Positions 1 to 7,313 of a stretch of DNA of 49,636 nucleotides are shown here, in pieces (the stretch's first letter is position 1; each line of letters opens with the position of its first letter). A model generated the notes under the pieces. The model was not told the origin of the DNA. It ran no database searches and saw nothing but the letters and a program-made list of their open reading frames with translations. Origin of the DNA: Bacillota bacterium (GTDB lineage Bacteria; Bacillota; Clostridia; TANB77; CAG-465); NCBI GenBank assembly GCA_023460235.1, contig JAEWRE010000064.1:1-49636 (forward strand), read 5' to 3'. Position numbers and translations under genes: made by a program.

Positions 1-1538
1 GGGCAACACAAAATACAACAGAACCAACAAGTGGATGGCAAACATTTACAAATGGAGCAGCAATAACAAAGACAGGAACAACAGGAACATATTATCTATG
101 GGTAAAAGGAAAAGATAAAGCAGGAAATAGTGTAGTAGGAAAAACAAATGGATTTGTAATGGATAATGTTGCACCAACAGATCCAGTAATAACACCTAGT
201 ACAACAGCATGGACAAATGGTAATGTAACAATTACAATAACATATCCAAGTGATGCAACAATAAAACAATATAGTTTGGATGGAACAAACTGGACAAATT
301 ATACAGCAGCAATAACGGTAGGTACAAATAACACAACAGTATATGCAAAAGGAAAAGATGCAGCAGGAAATCAAAGCTCTACAAGTAGTTTAACAGTAAC
401 AAATATAGATAAAGTAGCGCCAACAGCACCAACAGTAAATTTAAATGGATATACAAATAATACATGGACAACAGGAAACGTAACACAAACATTTAGTTCA
501 ACAGACTCTCAATCTGGAATTCAAAAATACCAATATACAGCTGATAACGGAAGTACATGGAATGATTGTCCAAATCCATGGACAATAAATTGGGATGGTG
601 GCTGGAATTTCTTTATAAGAGCAGTAGATAATGTGGGAAATGTAAGTGGAGTATCATCAGTATATACAATATTAAGAGATACAACAGGTCCAACATATAG
701 CAGTTATGCAATAACGAATGTAACAAATTCAGGGTATGATGTGTATGTATACGGAGTATCAGATGAATTATCTGGATTAAATAGAGTACAATTTCCTACA
801 ACATCGCCTTCATCTGGATGGATATGGTTAAATGGAACAAATCAAGGAAATGGAACATGGTATTGTAGAGTAAATACATCTGATTATGGAAGTGCAATAG
901 GACAATATCAAACACATATATATATGTACGATAATTTAGGAAACTATTCTGCTTTTGCTACTACAGGCGCAGTAATTCCAGAACAATCATTAAACCTATA
1001 TAATTACGGTGACCAATGTACATCAATAACAGGTGGATGGACTATAAAATATGGTAGTCAAATGATGAGAAGTGGTTGGGGAGGAAGTAGTGCATATGTT
1101 TCATATCAATATAATGCGAATAATATAAACTTAGCTTTTTCTTCAATGGGATCTTATCAATATACTTCAACTGCAAATAGAGCAATTGGTATTTGTACAA
1201 ATAGCCCAGTTAACGTAACAGGATATAAATATTTAAATATGTTATGTGATGTAAATCTTAGTGCGTATACTTCACACAATCCATCACAAAACTATTTTAC
1301 TGGTAATTCATTTGTAACTTCATCATCAAATGGCCAAGGATATACTGATAGTTATATTACTTCAGGAAATTCAATAATATATGGAACAGGCGGAGGAAGC
1401 ACAACAAGCTATAAACTTTCAATTGATATATCAGGTTTAAGTGGAGCACAATATATTACAAATTATATTGCCTCAGATCTTGAACACTATAATTCTTCAG
1501 GTAATATTGTTATATACAGAATTTGGTTATCAAAATAG
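1..1538 (+). CDS. Large Ig-like repeat surface protein, 3' part (5' truncated by window)
   Basis: The reading frame is open from base 3 to the TAG ending at 1538, so about 511 residues are visible and the start lies upstream of the window; the ATG at 159 is internal. Visible order: three Ig-like/bacterial surface repeats, each closing with a D-x-AGN type motif (KDKAGN, KDAAGN, VDNVGN), then at about 700-960 a segment resembling the GBS Bsp-like repeat (VQFPTTSPSSGW...YDNLGNYS), then a ~190-residue Ser/Tyr/Gly-rich C-terminal domain I do not recognise. The first repeat (SGWQTFTNGAAITKTG...YYLWVKGKD) closely matches a repeat of the protein at 20793-23633, so they belong to one family. No sortase motif or C-terminal membrane anchor is seen. 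Role as a cell-surface or secreted adhesin is inference. Confidence 0.85.
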   Translation, partial: ATQNTTEPTSGWQTFTNGAAITKTGTTGTYYLWVKGKDKAGNSVVGKTNGFVMDNVAPTDPVITPSTTAWTNGNVTITITYPSDATIKQYSLDGTNWTNYTAAITVGTNNTTVYAKGKDAAGNQSSTSSLTVTNIDKVAPTAPTVNLNGYTNNTWTTGNVTQTFSSTDSQSGIQKYQYTADNGSTWNDCPNPWTINWDGGWNFFIRAVDNVGNVSGVSSVYTILRDTTGPTYSSYAITNVTNSGYDVYVYGVSDELSGLNRVQFPTTSPSSGWIWLNGTNQGNGTWYCRVNTSDYGSAIGQYQTHIYMYDNLGNYSAFATTGAVIPEQSLNLYNYGDQCTSITGGWTIKYGSQMMRSGWGGSSAYVSYQYNANNINLAFSSMGSYQYTSTANRAIGICTNSPVNVTGYKYLNMLCDVNLSAYTSHNPSQNYFTGNSFVTSSSNGQGYTDSYITSGNSIIYGTGGGSTTSYKLSIDISGLSGAQYITNYIASDLEHYNSSGNIVIYRIWLSK

Positions 1539-1558
1539 TTTTTTATATAAAATTTAAA

Positions 1559-1600
1559 AAGAATAATTAGTTTAAGCTAGTTATTCTTTTTTTTGTTTTA
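1559..1600 (+). terminator. Intrinsic terminator
   Basis: A 12-bp stem (arms 1559-1570 and 1577-1588, one G-U pair) with a 6-nt loop is followed by a run of T. It closes the surface-protein gene. Confidence 0.85.
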
Positions 1601-1683
1601 TTTCATGTACCTTTTACTTCATTATCATATTATCATCACAATTGATAGATATAATAATGTCATGAAGGGAGAGGAAGCATTTA

Positions 1684-3201
1684 ATGTATATATTCAAAAA
1701 TGCGCTAAAAAGTATCACAAGAACAAAATTAAGAAATATACTTATTGGTATTATCATAGTAATAATAGGTATATCAAGTACAGTAGCATTATCAATTAAA
1801 AACTCAGCAGAAAAACTTATTCAAAGTTATAAGGATTCATATCAAATAGAAGGAACACTCAGCTTAAATAGAAGTTCTTTAAGAAATGATTTTAAAAATG
1901 AAAGAAATACTGAAACAACAAAAACAGCAACAGATTTTATGTCGGAAATACCAGAACTTAACGTTGACACAATAAAAACATATGGAGATTCATCATATGT
2001 AAGCAATTACTATTATACAATTCAAACAGAATTAAACAGTAGTGACATAGAAAAAGTAACAAGTGAAAATTCTACAACTAATACAAATATTCCACAAATG
2101 AATGGAGGATTTGGTGGAGTTAATATTACCACTTCTACTAAAGTAAGAGGAGATTTTACAGTTGTTGGATATAGTAGTTTAGATGCAATGACAGATTTTG
2201 TAAATTCAACATATAAAATAACCTCTGGTTCAATGTTTGATGTAACCTCAACAGATAATGTTTGTGTAATATCAGAAGAACTTGCAGAAGCAAATAGTCT
2301 TTCAGTAGGTAGTACAATTAATTTAATAAACCCAAATAATGAAAGTGAAACTTATACGTTTACTGTATCAGGAATATATTCGGATTCTAGTGATACTGGA
2401 GAATTTAGTATGTTCTCAAATTCAGCTAATAAAATTCTTACTACATATAATGCTCTAAATAATGTTTCAACAGCATCACAAGCAAATACTGATTCAAAAC
2501 TTACATTACAAACTAATTCAACTTTTGTTTTAACTTCAGCAGATGTTATAGATGCATTTAAAACAGAATTAACTTCAAAAGGACTTAGTAGCTATTATAC
2601 ACTTAGTACAAATGTAGATTCGCTTGATAGTTCGCTTGCACCAATAGAAAATCTATCATCATTTTCAAATATGTTTTTAATAATAGTTTTATCAATTGGT
2701 GGTGTAATACTTGTTGTGTTAAATATGATAAATATTAGAGAAAGAAAATATGAAATTGGTGTTCTAAGAGCAATAGGTATGAAAAAGCATAAAGTGTTAG
2801 AACAATTTGTAGTAGAATTATTTGCTGTTACATTTATAGCAATAATTTTTGGAACAGTAGTTGGCTCAATACTTACAGTACCAGTTGCAAATAATATGCT
2901 TGCAAATGAAGTATCATCGCAAGAAACTGCTAGTACAAAAGTAAATGAAAACTTTGGATTTAGTGGTGGTCAAGGTGGCCCTGGTGGTAATTTTTCGCAA
3001 AGTGGAAGAAATGATATAAGAAATACATTCTCAAATAATTCAAAAGTTGAATATGTTGATAAGATCAATGCTGTAATTGATTTAACAACTATATTAGAAT
3101 TAGTTGGAATAGGATTAGCGTTAACATTAATTAGTAATTGTGTATCAATGATATCTATTTCTAGATATACGCCTTTAAAAATATTAAGCAATAGAACATA
3201 A
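1684..3201 (+). CDS. ABC transporter permease, FtsX/MacB type
   Basis: 505 residues. An N-terminal transmembrane helix (about residues 18-38) is followed by a ~280-residue extracytoplasmic MacB-like domain. The C-terminal FtsX domain has three helices (about 328-350, 375-405 and 475-495) and the conserved cytoplasmic turn RERKYEIGVLRAIGM. A Gly-rich insert lies between the last two helices. The start is set by the SD-like AAGGGAGAGG at 1665-1674. The ATPase gene follows 16 nt downstream, so the two form one exporter. MacB-type pairs act as mechanotransmission exporters or envelope-stress pumps rather than importers; the substrate is unknown. Location after a surface-protein gene may be coincidence, because a terminator separates them. 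Confidence 0.9.
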   Translation: MYIFKNALKSITRTKLRNILIGIIIVIIGISSTVALSIKNSAEKLIQSYKDSYQIEGTLSLNRSSLRNDFKNERNTETTKTATDFMSEIPELNVDTIKTYGDSSYVSNYYYTIQTELNSSDIEKVTSENSTTNTNIPQMNGGFGGVNITTSTKVRGDFTVVGYSSLDAMTDFVNSTYKITSGSMFDVTSTDNVCVISEELAEANSLSVGSTINLINPNNESETYTFTVSGIYSDSSDTGEFSMFSNSANKILTTYNALNNVSTASQANTDSKLTLQTNSTFVLTSADVIDAFKTELTSKGLSSYYTLSTNVDSLDSSLAPIENLSSFSNMFLIIVLSIGGVILVVLNMINIRERKYEIGVLRAIGMKKHKVLEQFVVELFAVTFIAIIFGTVVGSILTVPVANNMLANEVSSQETASTKVNENFGFSGGQGGPGGNFSQSGRNDIRNTFSNNSKVEYVDKINAVIDLTTILELVGIGLALTLISNCVSMISISRYTPLKILSNRT

Positions 3202-3217
3202 AAAGAAAGGAGCAAAA

Positions 3218-3922
3218 ATGAGTATATTTAAATTAAAAGATTTATGCTATTCGTATGATGGTGGAAAAACTATGGTACTTGATAATGTAAATTATGATTT
3301 TGAAAAAAGTAATACCTATGCAATAGTTGGAAAATCTGGGACAGGAAAAACAACATTGTTATCACTGATGTCTGGACTTGATAAGCCAAAATCTGGTAGT
3401 GTAATATTTAACGATACGGATATAGCCAAAATAGATGAAGATAAATATAGAAGTAGACATATTGGAGTAGTTTTTCAAAGTTTCAATTTACTTCCACACT
3501 TAACAGCGCTTGAAAATGTTATTTTATCAATGGATATTTCAGGAGTAAAAATAAAAGATAAAAAAGAAGTAGCGTATGAAATGCTCTCAGACGTTGGACT
3601 TGATGAAGAAATGGCTAATAGAAGAGTACTTAGATTATCAGGTGGAGAACAACAGCGTGTTGCCATCGCAAGAGCATTATCATATAATCCAGATGTAATA
3701 CTTGCTGATGAACCAACAGGTAACTTAGATAGACATACGGAAGAACAAATAATGGACATATTTAAAAGACTTGCAAAAGAAAAAAATAAATGTGTCATAA
3801 TAGTTACACACTCACACACATTATCTGATAGTGTTGATGTAGTGTATGATTTAGAACAATATAAAAAAGAACAACAATTAAAAAGAGAGCAAATGAAAGA
3901 AGAAGCAAAAGTGCTTTCTTAA
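3218..3922 (+). CDS. ABC transporter ATP-binding protein, MacB/LolD type
   Basis: 234 residues, complete nucleotide-binding domain: Walker A GKSGTGKT at 38-45, Q-loop Gln87, signature LSGGEQQ at 140-146, Walker B ILADEP ending near 166, H-loop His198. SD AAAGGAG lies just upstream of ATG 3218. It is translated directly after the FtsX-type permease and should energise it. The Lys/Glu-rich C-terminal tail is unremarkable. Family assignment (lipoprotein-release/MacB subfamily) rests on the motif spacing and the partner gene. Confidence 0.93.
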   Translation: MSIFKLKDLCYSYDGGKTMVLDNVNYDFEKSNTYAIVGKSGTGKTTLLSLMSGLDKPKSGSVIFNDTDIAKIDEDKYRSRHIGVVFQSFNLLPHLTALENVILSMDISGVKIKDKKEVAYEMLSDVGLDEEMANRRVLRLSGGEQQRVAIARALSYNPDVILADEPTGNLDRHTEEQIMDIFKRLAKEKNKCVIIVTHSHTLSDSVDVVYDLEQYKKEQQLKREQMKEEAKVLS

Positions 3923-3976
3923 ATAACATAGATATATTTCAAGTTTGTACAAATTGAACATATAAGGGGGTGATCT

Positions 3977-4018
3977 ATGATTAAGGTAAATAAAAAAACT
4001 AAAAACATACTAAAATAA
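3977..4018 (+). CDS. Possible 13-codon mini-ORF with very strong SD
   Basis: ATG at 3977 opens MIKVNKKTKNILK and stops at 4018. It is preceded by AAGGGGGTGATCT (3964-3976), one mismatch from the perfect anti-16S pairing sequence and among the strongest ribosome-binding sites in the window. The product is Lys-rich and too short to classify. It could be a micropeptide, a leader peptide or the stub of a lost gene. Confidence 0.3.
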   Translation: MIKVNKKTKNILK

Positions 4019-4267
4019 AATACGATTATAGTTAGAAAAGAGAATATTATATATATTAAAATTCCTATACATAGTATATAATTTCCTTTTCATAGTAAAA
4101 ATTTAAACTAGGTATAATTCCATATACCAATATAGAAGCAGAGTAATTACTTAGCTTCTATTTCCCATTTTAATAGAAAATAAAATTATACTGTATCAAC
4201 TTGGACAGGGATAACATAAAATATATTAACGTATAAATAATACGTATTTTTAGGAGGGGAATTTATA
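4019..4267 (+). other. Intergenic stretch before the Cys-rich gene
   Basis: No gene seen. It contains a hairpin-capable inverted repeat (ATAGAAGC at 4132-4139 with GCTTCTAT at 4154-4161) lacking a T-run, and a small dyad ACGTAT-AAATA-ATACGT at 4229-4245 just before the SD AGGAGGGG (4252-4259). A promoter for the Cys-rich gene should be here, but no sigma-A hexamer pair stands out; a sporulation sigma factor could be responsible (inference). Confidence 0.4.
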
Positions 4268-4453
4268 ATGTCATGTGGAAATCATATGGGTGGTAATAAC
4301 TGTTGTTGTCAAAAAACTACAATGCAAACATGTTGCTGCCAAAAAGTAGAAAAACCTGCATGTGAATGCAAAATGGTATGTATGCCAATGGAAAATAAGT
4401 GTAATATGGGATGTAATTCTTGTCAAAAACAAAATAACTGTGGCTGTAGATAG
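4268..4453 (+). CDS. Cys-rich small protein, metallothionein- or spore-coat-like
   Basis: 61 residues with 15 Cys (25%), in clusters: CCC at 12-14 and 22-24 in a repeated CCCQK unit, CxC at 32-34, CxxxC-type spacing at 45-49, CxxC at 49-52, and CGC near the end. It also has His, Met and many Lys. SD AGGAGGGG precedes ATG 4268. No membrane segment. Such composition is typical of metal-thiolate proteins and of cross-linked Clostridia spore-coat peptides; the sequence alone cannot choose. It is monocistronic, flanked by hairpins. No family assigned. Confidence 0.8.
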   Translation: MSCGNHMGGNNCCCQKTTMQTCCCQKVEKPACECKMVCMPMENKCNMGCNSCQKQNNCGCR

Positions 4454-4489
4454 TATAAGCAGTATCAAGAAATTACCTATTAAACTTAA

Positions 4490-4514
4490 ATAGAAAAGCT
4501 ATTTGCTTTTCTAT
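4490..4514. repeat. Perfect 10-bp hairpin downstream of Cys-rich gene
   Basis: ATAGAAAAGC / GCTTTTCTAT with a 5-nt loop. No T-run follows, so it may be an mRNA 3'-stabilising hairpin rather than a terminator. Confidence 0.6.
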
Positions 4515-4550
4515 ACATAAAAATTAATTATATAGACTTTCCTAAAAATT

Positions 4551-4585
4551 GAAGCTAAGATTAGAATATCTTGGTTTCTTTTTTT
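4551..4585 (+). terminator. Intrinsic terminator
   Basis: An 11-bp stem with two G-U pairs (4551-4561 with 4568-4578) is followed by seven T. It is the likely end of the Cys-rich transcript. Confidence 0.75.
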
Positions 4586-4858
4586 ATAATAAAAAAATTA
4601 ATAAAACTCTAGAAATAAAATAATATCATACAAATAATGTCGAAAACTGTATTAATAGGTTAAGACTATTGAAATAAAAGATAATAAATATTAAAATAGA
4701 GATTGATAGTTTTTTTAAAACATCCATTAATATGGAAAATGGAAATATTAATAAATATTAAAGAAATAGTAATAAATTTATATTCATATGAATATAATAT
4801 ATAAACGATACTTTGTGTTTGTAAGTTTTATTAAATTTACTACAAGGAGGAAGAGATT
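4586..4858 (+). promoter_or_regulatory. Upstream region of the GGDEF gene with a candidate Spo0A box
   Basis: No gene seen. It contains TGTCGAA at 4638-4644, an exact match to the 7-base core of the Spo0A box. The palindrome TATTCATATGAATA (4781-4794) abuts a TATAAT at 4794-4799. SD AAGGAGG is at 4844-4850. No convincing -35 was found for that -10. Confidence 0.35.
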
Positions 4859-5566
4859 ATGAAACTCAAATTAATTAATATTTTTAACATTCTTTTTGTT
4901 GTAATGCTTTTGGGATACACACGGTATGTTCTACAGATAGTTTTTTATAACTTGAAAAGCATTGATGGTTATTTGGATGTAAAAAATAATTTGATATTCA
5001 ATCTTATTTTACTTAGTCTAATTCTACTAATAACAATATCACTAATTTTTTACAATATACTAACACATACTGTTAAAAAGCAACAAAATAAATATTGCCT
5101 TGATGGTCAGACCAAGTTCTATAATAAGAATAAAATGTGGCAAGATCTTGAAGAATTATCAAATAAGAAGATTGAATTTAGCTTAATATACGCAGATATT
5201 GATAATTTAAAAAAGATAAATGACACTTATGGTCATATGGCAGGTGATATTTTAATTGAACATTTTACAAAAAATGTGTTAATAATTAGTAACAAAGCAA
5301 AATGCTACAGATTTGGCGGAGATGAATTTATAATTATAATTAAAAATAATGAAATTGATCTGCAAAGATATGTAGAAGAATTAGAAAAAATTTCAAAGAA
5401 TGAACTTGTAATAATTGATGATTGCACGAGTAAGCCAGTAACAATATATCCTGAATTTTCAATTGGGACAGCAGATACTAATACAGATGGAAGAGACGGA
5501 AAGCAATTAGTAGATTTTGCTGACAAAAGGATGTATTTTAAGAAAAAAATCAAAAAGCAAGCATGA
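4859..5566 (+). CDS. Membrane diguanylate cyclase (GGDEF domain)
   Basis: 235 residues. Two transmembrane helices (about 6-28 and 44-66) bracket a short loop of about 15 residues, so there is no sizeable extracellular sensor domain. The GGDEF domain covers about 78-235. The active-site signature GGDEF is intact at 153-157; YADIDNLKKINDTYGH (111-126) carries the Mg/GTP Asp and Asn residues, and FSIGTA (200-205) is the usual C-terminal strand. No RxxD inhibitory site is evident before GGDEF. It should make c-di-GMP from two GTP at the membrane, favouring the sessile state or controlling sporulation in Clostridia. Monocistronic; a Spo0A-box-like site lies upstream. Confidence 0.9.
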   Translation: MKLKLINIFNILFVVMLLGYTRYVLQIVFYNLKSIDGYLDVKNNLIFNLILLSLILLITISLIFYNILTHTVKKQQNKYCLDGQTKFYNKNKMWQDLEELSNKKIEFSLIYADIDNLKKINDTYGHMAGDILIEHFTKNVLIISNKAKCYRFGGDEFIIIIKNNEIDLQRYVEELEKISKNELVIIDDCTSKPVTIYPEFSIGTADTNTDGRDGKQLVDFADKRMYFKKKIKKQA

Positions 5567-5601
5567 GAGATAGAAATGAATAAAATCATTCTATCTCTTT
5601 T
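5566..5601 (+). terminator. Intrinsic terminator
   Basis: AGAGATAGAA...TTCTATCTCT hairpin followed by TTT, overlapping the GGDEF stop codon. Confidence 0.7.
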
Positions 5602-5671
5602 GCAATGTATATATAATATAACTAGGGTAATAAATATAGTAGTATATTTTTAATAATTTATCATTTTTTAA

Positions 5672-5700
5672 TTGACAAATTATATAATATGTAATAGAAT
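5672..5700 (+). promoter_or_regulatory. Sigma-A promoter of the perR operon
   Basis: TTGACA (5672-5677), 17-bp spacer, TAGAAT (5695-5700). Transcription would begin inside the operator at 5706-5726. Confidence 0.85.
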
Positions 5701-5705
5701 ATAGA

Positions 5706-5726
5706 AAATAGTAATAATTACTATTT
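5706..5726. promoter_or_regulatory. PerR/Fur-type operator, perfect 10-1-10 inverted repeat
   Basis: AAATAGTAAT-A-ATTACTATTT is perfectly symmetric. It sits between the -10 and the first codon, where a bound dimer would block initiation. It has the AT-rich 21-bp form of Fur-superfamily boxes and resembles the PerR box. It is placed for autorepression of perR and the two oxygen-detoxification genes behind it. Confidence 0.8.
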
Positions 5727-5738
5727 ATGGAGTATATT

Positions 5739-6110
5739 ATGAATTATTCAAAACAACGAGACGAAATAACAAAATATCTAAAATCCGTTTATTCTCATCC
5801 AAGTGCCGAGACAATATATGAAAATGTAAAATTAAAAATACCGAATATAAGTCTTGGAACTGTTTATAGGAATCTTGATACTTTAGTTAGCCTTGGAGAA
5901 ATAAAAAGAATAAGGCTATCTGGAGCTAGTGATAGATTTGATGGAGATACTTCATCACATTATCATGCAATTTGTACTGTTTGTGGAAGAGTTGATGACA
6001 TACACTTAAAAGATGAATTAGTTTTAGATAAAAAAGTTGAGCAACTATTAAATTGCAAAATTTTATCGCATGAGATTATATTTCATACCATATGCCCATA
6101 TTGTAAATAA
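5739..6110 (+). CDS. perR: Peroxide-responsive repressor PerR (Fur family)
   Basis: 123 residues from ATG 5739, chosen over the in-frame ATG 5727 because GGAG at 5729-5732 is correctly spaced for 5739. Winged-helix DNA-binding domain N-terminal, dimerisation domain C-terminal. All five Fe/Mn ligands of Bacillus PerR (H37, D85, H91, H93, D104) align here as H20, D68, H74, H76 and D87. The Asp at D87 is the residue used to separate PerR from Fur. Structural Zn cysteines are C79/C82 and C119/C122. Peroxide oxidises the ligand histidines and releases the repressor. It heads an operon with rubrerythrin and desulfoferrodoxin, the arrangement known for clostridial PerR. Confidence 0.92.
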   Translation: MNYSKQRDEITKYLKSVYSHPSAETIYENVKLKIPNISLGTVYRNLDTLVSLGEIKRIRLSGASDRFDGDTSSHYHAICTVCGRVDDIHLKDELVLDKKVEQLLNCKILSHEIIFHTICPYCK

Positions 6111-6126
6111 TAAGGAGGATTTATTT

Positions 6127-6666
6127 ATGGAATTAAAAGGATCAAAAACAGAAGAGAATTTAAAAACTGCATTTGCAGGTGAATCACAAGCTAGAAACAA
6201 ATATTCATTTTACTCATCAAGAGCAAAAAAAGATGGTTATGAACAAATAGCAGCAATATTTGATGAAACAGCAAACAACGAAAAAGAACATGCTAAAATT
6301 TGGTTTAAATTATTACATGATGGTGCTGTTCCTTCTACAGAAGAAAATTTAAAAGATGCAGCAAATGGAGAAAATTATGAATGGACAGATATGTATGATG
6401 GTTTTGCAAAAACTGCAAAAGAAGAAGGATTTAATCATATAGCTTATCTTTTTGAATCAGTAGGACAAATTGAAAAAGAACATGAAGAAAGATATAAAAC
6501 TTTACTTGAAAGATTAGAAGCAGGAGAAGTATTTAAAAAAGGAGATGTTACAGTTTGGAAATGTAGAAACTGTGGACATATACATATAGCTGTTGGTGCT
6601 CCTGAAATTTGTCCTGTATGTTCTCATCCACAAAGCTATTTTGAAATAAAAGCAGAAAACTATTAA
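6127..6666 (+). CDS. rbr: Rubrerythrin
   Basis: 179 residues from ATG 6127 (SD AAGGAGG at 6111-6117, just after the perR stop). The N-terminal four-helix di-iron domain carries E19 and two ExxH motifs (E52-H55, E116-H119). The C-terminal rubredoxin domain binds Fe through C146, C149, C162 and C165. This is the classical order of the NADH-peroxidase rubrerythrins that reduce H2O2 in the cytoplasm of anaerobes. The gene sits 16 nt after perR and 24 nt before desulfoferrodoxin, and should be derepressed by peroxide. Its codons are biased toward a highly expressed gene. Full length for the family. Confidence 0.95.
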   Translation: MELKGSKTEENLKTAFAGESQARNKYSFYSSRAKKDGYEQIAAIFDETANNEKEHAKIWFKLLHDGAVPSTEENLKDAANGENYEWTDMYDGFAKTAKEEGFNHIAYLFESVGQIEKEHEERYKTLLERLEAGEVFKKGDVTVWKCRNCGHIHIAVGAPEICPVCSHPQSYFEIKAENY

Positions 6667-6690
6667 TAAATTTCATAGGAGGAATTTTGT

Positions 6691-7080
6691 ATGATTAAAT
6701 TTGATTTATATATTTGTGAAAAATGTGGAAATATAATTGAAGTTACTAACAAAGGTGATGTTGATGTTGTATGTTGTGGAAGTAATACAAAGAAATTAAC
6801 ACCTAATACTGTAGATGCAGCATTTGAAAAACATATTCCAGTTGGTACTTTAAATGGAAGTAAATTAGAAATAAAAGTTGGAAGTGTTGAACATCCGATG
6901 ACAAATGAACACTATATTGCAGCAATATATGCTGTTACAGATACTGGCGTAGTATATAGAAAATATCTAAATCCTGGTGAAAAACCAGAAGCTGTTTTTG
7001 ACATTTTAGATGCAAAAGTAGTAGATATGTATGCATATTGTAACTTACATGGTTTATGGAAAGCAACAATAGAAGCTTAA
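6691..7080 (+). CDS. dfx: Desulfoferrodoxin (superoxide reductase, 2Fe-SOR)
   Basis: 129 residues. The N-terminal desulforedoxin centre has C9, C12, C28 and C29. The catalytic Fe(His)4Cys centre is formed by H48 (in FEKHIP), H68, H74, C117 and H120, with E46 in the usual proton-donor region. It reduces superoxide to H2O2, which the adjacent rubrerythrin can then remove, so the two enzymes form a pathway under PerR control. SD AGGAGG lies about 9 nt before ATG 6691. Length and both metal centres are complete. Confidence 0.95.
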   Translation: MIKFDLYICEKCGNIIEVTNKGDVDVVCCGSNTKKLTPNTVDAAFEKHIPVGTLNGSKLEIKVGSVEHPMTNEHYIAAIYAVTDTGVVYRKYLNPGEKPEAVFDILDAKVVDMYAYCNLHGLWKATIEA

Positions 7081-7086
7081 AAATTT

Positions 7087-7120
7087 AACAAGATGATTTT
7101 TCATCTTGTTTTTGTATTTT
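7087..7120 (+). terminator. Terminator of the perR-rbr-dfx operon
   Basis: AACAAGATGA-TTTT-TCATCTTGTT hairpin, 10 bp perfect, followed by TTTG and T-rich sequence. Confidence 0.85.
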
Positions 7121-7216
7121 TATCGTTTAAAAATAAATAAAGTTTAATTATGTAAAACTAAGTGCTTGTATTTATTAAAATACTGTTGAAATTAATAAAT
7201 TTTTTTAAATATTTAA

Positions 7217-7245
7217 TTGCATTATTATTAAATGTATGTTATAAT
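7217..7245 (+). promoter_or_regulatory. Sigma-A promoter of the DEAD-box helicase gene
   Basis: TTGCAT (7217-7222), 17-bp spacer, TATAAT (7240-7245). It leaves a leader of about 60 nt before the start codon. Confidence 0.75.
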
Positions 7246-7262
7246 TAAATAGTTGTAATAAA

Positions 7263-7313
7263 ATTGCCAGCGTCTCTTTTGGCAAATTTAATATGCAGCC
7301 AAAAGGAGAGAAA
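7263..7313 (+). promoter_or_regulatory. Foldable 5' leader that can hide the helicase SD
   Basis: TCTCTTTTGGC (7273-7283) can pair with GCCAAAAGGAGA (7298-7309, one bulged G), burying the SD. The same TTTGGCAA element can instead pair with upstream TTGCCA (7264-7269). The two folds exclude each other, as in a translational switch or RNA thermometer. Function is inferred from base pairing only. Confidence 0.45.

Noticed and set aside
1..1538. Direct repeats and GGTCCAACAGG-type repeats (also at 49440-49636) as a CRISPR array
   Set aside because: They are coding repeats (Ig-like and collagen triplets) in frame; no constant-length spacer pattern.
159..1538. ATG at 159 as the start of the first gene
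   Set aside because: The frame is open to the window edge, with the same repeat type upstream, and there is no SD before 159.
4490..4514. Hairpin after the Cys-rich gene as the main terminator
   Set aside because: Perfect stem but no T-run; the hairpin at 4551-4585 has one, so termination was assigned there.
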